Below are positions 7,484 through 11,471 of a stretch of 11,471 nucleotides of DNA, piece after piece. The DNA lies in contig JAUVBI010000086.1 in NCBI GenBank assembly GCA_030591305.1, forward strand, positions 1 through 11,471. The letters run 5' to 3'. The notes under the pieces are model-generated. The model saw nothing but the letters and a program-made list of their open reading frames with translations. It was not told the origin of the DNA and did no database searches. The translations under genes and the position numbers were made by a program. How positions within the stretch are numbered: the first letter of the stretch is position 1; the number at the start of each line of letters is the position of its first letter. This stretch comes from Pseudomonadota bacterium (GTDB lineage Bacteria > Pseudomonadota > Gammaproteobacteria > Pseudomonadales > Halieaceae).

Positions 7484-8997
7484 ATTTTGTCCATCACCGT
7501 ATCAATGCTTAAAGAGCCACCTGCTTGTCGCTGCGGGTACTCCTCGAAAGTTGCCAGAAACTTGCCAACCATGGCCTGTGCGGGAACAAACATCCACATC
7601 TGGTCAGCGTAGAACTGACGAATGTACATTGAAGAGTTTGGACCATCTTCGAAGGGGTCCATTCTAAGGTTGACTATAAGTGGCCAGCTCGGTGTCTTAC
7701 GATAGGCCTCATTGATGGCACCTTCCATAATGGTGAAGTGAATCTTCCAGTCTTTATAGCGGATGGCGTTCAGGTTAGAACCCGCATCGAAATAGAAGAT
7801 TTCATTCCTTTTGCCGGGACCTTTGCCTGAGAGCGCGTCTGTCTGATTGTAGCCATCAAGATGAACCTTGAATTTCTTGCCATTGGCTCTGTGTCCCTTC
7901 AGCAACTTCTCCTTTACATCCGGCTCACCCGCGGCAGCCAGCAGGGTTGGCATCCAGTCTTCATGGGAAAAAATATCATTAACAACCGTTCCGGGCTTCA
8001 CAGTGCCAGGCCACCTGACCATCATTGGAACTCTGAAACCGCCTTCCCAGGTACTGCCTTTCTCACCGCGGAACGGGATCGTGCCACCGTCCGGCCAGGT
8101 GAACTTCTCTGCGCCATTGTCGGTGCTGAAAATAACGATGGTATTGTCGGCAATGCCAAGATCATCCAGTTTATCCAGTAGCGCACCGACGCCGTCATCC
8201 AGCTCCATCATGCCATCGGCATACAAGCCGTAACCCGATTTACCTTTGTACTTGTCGCTGAGGTGCGTCCATACATGCATGCGGGTGGAGTTGTGCCAGA
8301 TGAAGAATGGTTTCTCAGCCTTGTGTGCCTTATCGATAAATTTCAAGGTTCCCGCAAGAAACTCGGTATCGGCTGTTTCCATGCGCTTTTTGGTCAGCGG
8401 GCCGGTGTCTTCGATCTTGCCGTCAGCATAAGAGTGCAGTACACCGCGGGGGCCAAACTTTTTGTGGAATTCAGGATCTTTGGGATAGAACTCACTTTCA
8501 GGCTCCTCCTCTGCATTGAGGTGATAGAGGTTGCCAAAGAATTCGTCAAAACCGTGAGCCGTCGGCAGGTGCTGATCCTGGTCACCCAGGTGGTTTTTAC
8601 CGAACTGCCCGGACATATAGCCATGATTCTTCAACAGTTCGGCGATGGTGGGGTCCTTTTCGCTGATACCCTCTTTTGCACCTGGCATGCCAATGGTCAA
8701 CAGACCTGTGCGGAATGGATGCTGACCGAGAATAAATGAGGCACGACCAGCGGTGCAGCTTTGCTGTGCATAGGCATCGGTGAAAATAGCACCTTCGTTG
8801 GCGATGCGATCGATATTCGGTGTGCTGCCGCCCATCATGCCCCGATGGTAGGCACTGATGTTGTACATGCCAACGTCATCGCCCCATATAACAAGTATAT
8901 TTGGCTTGTCTGTTTTAGCGTAAACGGCACTGGATGCAAGAACGGCCAGTAGCGCTACAGCATGGAAAAAACGTGCCCGTATGTTCAAGTATCTCAT
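7459..8997 (-). CDS. Secreted arylsulfatase-type sulfatase (formylglycine-dependent)
   Basis: The 512-residue protein has a Sec signal peptide (likely cut after Ala27 in SAVYA-K) and the alkaline-phosphatase-fold sulfatase domain. Visible active-site elements are the metal-binding WGDDVG (Asp40, Asp41), the maturation signature C81-T-A-G-R85, whose cysteine is oxidised to formylglycine, GKNHLGD (Lys134, His136), a His-containing WHNSTRMHVWTH (234-245), TDNG (Asp293, Asn294) and GEKGSTWEGGFRVP with Lys313. It fits the (C/S)-x-(P/A)-x-R rule with Ala at the third place. The enzyme should hydrolyse a sulfate ester in the periplasm or outside the cell, giving free sulfate and an alcohol or phenol; the substrate is not evident. 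It needs a formylglycine-generating enzyme from elsewhere in the genome. The start is fixed by GAGGGG 9 nt upstream. It stands alone, without other sulfatases or glycoside hydrolases in the window, and is divergent from a LysR regulator that probably controls it. Confidence 0.94.
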   Translation of the reverse strand: MRYLNIRARFFHAVALLAVLASSAVYAKTDKPNILVIWGDDVGMYNISAYHRGMMGGSTPNIDRIANEGAIFTDAYAQQSCTAGRASFILGQHPFRTGLLTIGMPGAKEGISEKDPTIAELLKNHGYMSGQFGKNHLGDQDQHLPTAHGFDEFFGNLYHLNAEEEPESEFYPKDPEFHKKFGPRGVLHSYADGKIEDTGPLTKKRMETADTEFLAGTLKFIDKAHKAEKPFFIWHNSTRMHVWTHLSDKYKGKSGYGLYADGMMELDDGVGALLDKLDDLGIADNTIVIFSTDNGAEKFTWPDGGTIPFRGEKGSTWEGGFRVPMMVRWPGTVKPGTVVNDIFSHEDWMPTLLAAAGEPDVKEKLLKGHRANGKKFKVHLDGYNQTDALSGKGPGKRNEIFYFDAGSNLNAIRYKDWKIHFTIMEGAINEAYRKTPSWPLIVNLRMDPFEDGPNSSMYIRQFYADQMWMFVPAQAMVGKFLATFEEYPQRQAGGSLSIDTVMDKMKSAASRQ

Positions 8998-9006
8998 TTT
9001 TATCGA

Positions 9007-9012
9007 CCCCTC
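9007..9012 (-). promoter_or_regulatory. Ribosome binding site of the sulfatase gene
   Basis: GAGGGG on the minus strand lies 9 nt before ATG 8997-8995, giving a strong start for the sulfatase. Confidence 0.7.
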
Positions 9013-9044
9013 ATCTAATTAGCGATCTAGCAGTGTAGTCGACT

Positions 9045-9086
9045 CATATTAAACAATAAATAATATGACATATTATTATGAATATG
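9045..9086. promoter_or_regulatory. Candidate LysR operator: 19-bp palindrome and repeated CATATT/AATATG half-sites
   Basis: The gap between the divergent sulfatase and lysR genes holds four copies of one hexamer in alternating orientation: CATATT 9045-9050, AATATG 9062-9067, CATATT 9069-9074, AATATG 9081-9086. The middle two form a perfect palindrome, AATAATATG-A-CATATTATT, at 9059-9077. The first pair, CATATT-N11-AATATG, contains a T-N11-A spacing as in LysR boxes. This fits an array bound by a LysR tetramer that controls both genes. The region is very AT-rich, so part of the symmetry could be chance, but arms this long and repeated are unlikely to be so. No promoter hexamers are clear; TATTAT (9071-9076) is a possible -10 for lysR. 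Confidence 0.6.
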
Positions 9087-9093
9087 ATAAATA

Positions 9094-10017
9094 ATGTTTA
9101 TGATAATAGAGTTGCGCCAGATAGAACAAATCCTCGCCCTGGACAAGCATAGAAATTTTGCCCGGGCAGCGAAAGAACTCAATCTCACCCAGCCCGCCTT
9201 AAGTCGTAATCTGAGAGTGCTTGAGGAGAAATTGGGGGTAATGCTATTCAGTAGGAGTCGGCCGCAAATAGAACCTACCGTCTTTGGGCAGCATGTAATC
9301 ACTACAGGCAAATCGATACTGCAGGATTCCCGAAGACTGGAGCTTGAAATTGCCCAGCTCAATGGCCTGGAAAGAGGTGCTCTCAGAGTGGGGGCTGGTC
9401 CGTTACCTGCAGATATTTATATGGGTGCTGTGTTCGCTAAAATGAACAGACTACACCCTCGGTATCACCTGCAATTGCAGATCGATTGGCCCCAGGAACT
9501 GGTTGAACTGCTACGCTCTCAATTGCTAGACATAGTAGTAGCCGATATTCGCTTGATTGATGATGTCAGCGACCTGGACATCACGCCGCTACCTGAAGTG
9601 CTTGGTTGTTGGGTCTGCCGGGCGGGCCATCCACTGGCTCGAAAAAAAACCGTCAGTTATCACCAGCTTCTCGAATTTCCTGTCGCCTTGTTTCGTCTCC
9701 CCGCATCAGTGGAAAAAATAATTGCCAAACGCGCGAGCCTGCCCCTTGAGCAGTGGAATGGGGCTCCCAATGGCAAAATTGAGTGTTACAACACCAACAT
9801 TCTTTTGCACACAATCAAAGGGTGCGATGCCGTGGGAGTAGCACCCGGTACCCTTTACCAAGACGAAATAGCGGCCGGGAACATCGTCCAACTGCCAATC
9901 GAAACACCGGAAATAAGCAGCAAATTCGCTGCAATAGTTCAAAAAAAATATCTGAAGTCTCCCGGCGTGAAAACCTTTACCAAATACCTGGTGGAAGTTG
10001 CCAACGATAACTGTTGA
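9094..10017 (+). CDS. LysR-type transcriptional regulator
   Basis: The 307-residue product has the LysR winged helix-turn-helix at about 5-65 (RNFARAAKELNLTQPALSRN then LEEKLGVMLFSRS), a linker helix to about 90, and the two-lobed effector-binding domain (GALRVGAGPLPADIYMGAVF to about residue 295). It should bind DNA as a tetramer and activate or repress the divergent sulfatase gene, and its own gene, in response to a small molecule, perhaps a sulfate ester, a desulfated product or a sulfur signal (inference). No Shine-Dalgarno sequence precedes ATG 9094 or the in-frame ATG 9100, which would give MIIELRQ, a more usual LysR start of 305 residues. With a -10 near 9071 the mRNA would be almost leaderless. 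The start is therefore uncertain by two codons. Similar to regulators of aromatic and sulfonate metabolism in fold only; the specific target rests on context. Confidence 0.93.
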   Translation: MFMIIELRQIEQILALDKHRNFARAAKELNLTQPALSRNLRVLEEKLGVMLFSRSRPQIEPTVFGQHVITTGKSILQDSRRLELEIAQLNGLERGALRVGAGPLPADIYMGAVFAKMNRLHPRYHLQLQIDWPQELVELLRSQLLDIVVADIRLIDDVSDLDITPLPEVLGCWVCRAGHPLARKKTVSYHQLLEFPVALFRLPASVEKIIAKRASLPLEQWNGAPNGKIECYNTNILLHTIKGCDAVGVAPGTLYQDEIAAGNIVQLPIETPEISSKFAAIVQKKYLKSPGVKTFTKYLVEVANDNC

Positions 10018-10024
10018 TGTCTGC

Positions 10025-10042
10025 GAGCTGCGAGCCCAGCTC
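10025..10042 (+). terminator. Short GC hairpin after lysR, possible weak terminator
   Basis: GAGCTG (10025-10030) and CAGCTC (10037-10042) form a 6-bp stem with a 6-nt loop, 7 nt after the lysR stop codon, followed by TCTTT. The stem and T-run are both short, so it may not terminate efficiently. The remaining stretch to 10173 holds nothing I can identify. Confidence 0.25.
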
Positions 10043-10173
10043 TCTTTCCAGTAGCACACCCATCTTGAGCAGCCTGGCTTGCTTCTATCTCAGAAAATGT
10101 TCTCCCGACTATCTCCGGTGTGACAGGCCGAGCCGGAACGATATCAACGCCCGACAGCAGCGGTCGAGCCAGC

Positions 10174-11316
10174 TCATCGCCACTCGGGAACCGCTCGTTC
10201 CAAGCTTGGCACTTCGGCCTGCTCGTCTCGCATGCTGGCCAACTCCACCCGATTACGGCCCTTGGTCTTGGCCAGATACAAGGCTGAATCGGCCAGATTT
10301 ACCCAGTGATCTATATCGCGTACATCGGTGACATCGCATACGCCCGTGCTGATAGTAATGCTTTCGGCTTCCACCAAGTGGGCCGCTTCAATAATCGCAC
10401 GAATCTCCTCGGCAACATGAACGGCACCCTTCGCGCCGGTCTCTGGCAGCAACACGGCAAACTCTTCCCCACCGTAACGGCATACCGTATCCACCTTACG
10501 GACCCGGCCTGCTATCAACTCAACCAAGCCCTTCAGAACAAGATCACCGGCGGCATGCCCATACTTATCATTAATTCGCTTGAAAAAATCAACGTCTATC
10601 AGTAGAACTGACGCCGGACGCTTATTTCGCTGCCACTGACCGAGTGCCTGCTCGGTCTGAAGTTGAAAAAAACGACGGTTGTAGGCACCGGTAAGCGGGT
10701 CGGTATCTGCCATGGTCCTGAGGCGGCGCGACTGCGCCGTGACCGCGTAAATTAACCAGGCACTGATAGCCCAGGTAAGCGCCATACTCAGGGAAATCAC
10801 AATTGCAGCATTCGTATCAAAGCTCAGGAAAAGAAATGGCAGGAGCAAGGCCCCACAGAGAATGCCCAGCCACACTGCCGAACGCAATTGCAAAATAAGA
10901 GGCAGGATGGACAAAAGAGGATAGGCCCAATACAAGGTATAGGTTTGCCCACGATAAACCGAAATAAGAATTACAGTCAGTGTCATGGCGAGAATCACTG
11001 TCGGCGAGAAGAGCGCCTCCCGACGGCGGCCCAGTTGCCAGATATTGGCAAAAACAACACCCAACAAGATGAAGCCAACGGCCGCGGACAAAAAATGATT
11101 CAGATAAAATTGATGGAGACTGATGAACGTCAGTACGACAGAAAGGGCTAGCAAGATATACCGATATGCATGACGACGGCGCTCAGCACCGTGGTTCATA
11201 GATTCCACATCACCTGATTGTCGCTGGTGAACAACGCCGCCAGAAAATGCCTCGCGAAAGTGCTGCCTCAGCCGCCCCCACCACGGTTGCACAGCTGTAG
11301 TTTGAAGCTCACTCAT
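10174..11316 (-). CDS. Membrane-bound GGDEF diguanylate cyclase
   Basis: The 380-residue protein starts with a soluble stretch of about 50 residues. Six hydrophobic helices follow (roughly 51-71, 74-95, 104-121, 127-144, 147-166, 170-194), then a C-terminal GGDEF domain. The domain shows DPLTGAYNRRFF (206-217), LLIDVDFFKRINDKYGHAAG (238-257) with the metal Asp, and the active-site loop RYGGEEF (280-286). GGEEF is a catalytically competent variant, so it should make c-di-GMP from two GTP at the inner membrane. RKVD (Arg273-Asp276) lies exactly five residues before GGEEF and matches the RxxD inhibitory I-site, so product feedback is predicted. The membrane part is an unnamed MASE-like sensor to my eye; its signal is unknown. 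ATG 11316 has only a poor ribosome site. Met40 (ATG 11199-11197), with GGA 6 nt upstream, is an alternative that keeps all helices. It follows a PLP enzyme gene by 6 nt. Confidence 0.93.
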   Translation of the reverse strand: MSELQTTAVQPWWGRLRQHFREAFSGGVVHQRQSGDVESMNHGAERRRHAYRYILLALSVVLTFISLHQFYLNHFLSAAVGFILLGVVFANIWQLGRRREALFSPTVILAMTLTVILISVYRGQTYTLYWAYPLLSILPLILQLRSAVWLGILCGALLLPFLFLSFDTNAAIVISLSMALTWAISAWLIYAVTAQSRRLRTMADTDPLTGAYNRRFFQLQTEQALGQWQRNKRPASVLLIDVDFFKRINDKYGHAAGDLVLKGLVELIAGRVRKVDTVCRYGGEEFAVLLPETGAKGAVHVAEEIRAIIEAAHLVEAESITISTGVCDVTDVRDIDHWVNLADSALYLAKTKGRNRVELASMRDEQAEVPSLERAVPEWR

Positions 11317-11322
11317 ACATGT

Positions 11323-11471
11323 CTACCAGGGTAGGTTGTTAAGGTCGAGGTTACCACCGCTAATGACCAATGCAAGCCTGCGATTTTTAAATCGCTCGGG
11401 GTGCTCCAAAATACCGGCAAAGCTCACTGCACCAGAGGGCTCTACCACCGTTTTCAGCCGGCTCCATTGCA
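11323..11471 (-). CDS. Fold-type II PLP enzyme, threonine dehydratase/serine racemase type (C-terminal fragment, runs off right edge)
   Basis: Read on the minus strand from the right edge, 48 codons plus TAG (11325-11323) encode QWSRLKTVVEPSGAVSFAGI and then LALVISGGNLDLNNLPW. The VVEPSGA segment and SGGN(V/L)DL near the C-terminus are hallmarks of tryptophan-synthase-beta-like PLP enzymes: catabolic threonine dehydratase, serine racemase and threo-3-hydroxyaspartate ammonia-lyase. The ...LPW ending, with no ACT domain after the catalytic domain, argues against the biosynthetic, isoleucine-inhibited IlvA type. The catalytic lysine and substrate loops are outside the window, so which of these enzymes it is cannot be decided. 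Its stop codon is 6 nt before the start of the diguanylate cyclase gene, so the two are almost certainly one transcript. Confidence 0.85.
   Translation of the reverse strand, partial: QWSRLKTVVEPSGAVSFAGILEHPERFKNRRLALVISGGNLDLNNLPW

Noticed and set aside
10018..10200. An open minus-strand frame continues past the diguanylate cyclase stop in another frame (DELARPLLSGVDIVPARPVT and on), hinting at a frameshifted C-terminal extension.
   Set aside because: The cyclase already has a complete GGDEF domain and a normal short tail. The extension matches no family I recognise and has no start codon of its own, so a chance open frame in GC-rich DNA is more likely.
10014..10331. Plus-strand open frame of about 105 codons after lysR.
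   Set aside because: It overlaps the 3' end of the diguanylate cyclase on the other strand, is rich in Ser/Pro/Arg without any domain, and has no ribosome site; it is an antisense shadow.

Overview
The window reads as an ordinary chromosomal segment of a free-living, probably marine gammaproteobacterium. ArgA and IlvD both match the Escherichia coli type along their whole length. Around them are a large TonB-dependent receptor, a secreted sulfatase with its own LysR regulator, and a membrane diguanylate cyclase, a mix common in marine Gammaproteobacteria such as Cellvibrionales and Alteromonadales. The genus cannot be fixed from sequence alone. I see no rRNA, tRNA, CRISPR array, insertion sequence, integrase or phage gene.

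Layout, left to right. (1) Positions 1-3934 are all on the minus strand, in transcription order: a TonB-dependent outer-membrane receptor (3934-1403), a perfect 15-bp terminator hairpin (1315-1348), a cytoplasmic calcineurin-like phosphodiesterase (1295-444), and the N-terminal 142 residues of an MFS transporter resembling the organophosphate antiporters GlpT/UhpT (426 to beyond the left edge). The last two are 17 nt apart and look co-transcribed. (2) An intergenic region of about 270 bp separates the receptor from a divergent plus-strand pair of biosynthetic genes, argA (4208-5515) and ilvD (5575-7425), which catalyse steps of arginine and branched-chain amino acid synthesis. (3) ilvD converges on a secreted arylsulfatase (8997-7459, minus), with a hairpin at the junction. 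The sulfatase is divergent from a LysR-type regulator (9094-10017, plus), and the AT-rich gap between them holds a 19-bp palindrome and repeated CATATT/AATATG half-sites. (4) The right end is a minus-strand pair: the last 48 codons of a fold-type II PLP enzyme (threonine dehydratase/serine racemase type), entering from the right edge, followed 6 nt later by a six-helix membrane GGDEF diguanylate cyclase with an intact I-site.

How the parts may work together (inference): the left module suggests uptake of a phosphorylated or phosphodiester compound through an outer-membrane receptor and an OPA-like permease, followed by cytoplasmic phosphodiester hydrolysis. The sulfatase-LysR pair looks like a self-contained, inducible desulfation unit. 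The PLP enzyme-diguanylate cyclase pair links an amino acid dehydratase/racemase to c-di-GMP production. I found no clearly unprecedented system. The most informative leads are the left module with its internal terminator, the LysR operator architecture, and the tight PLP enzyme-GGDEF coupling.
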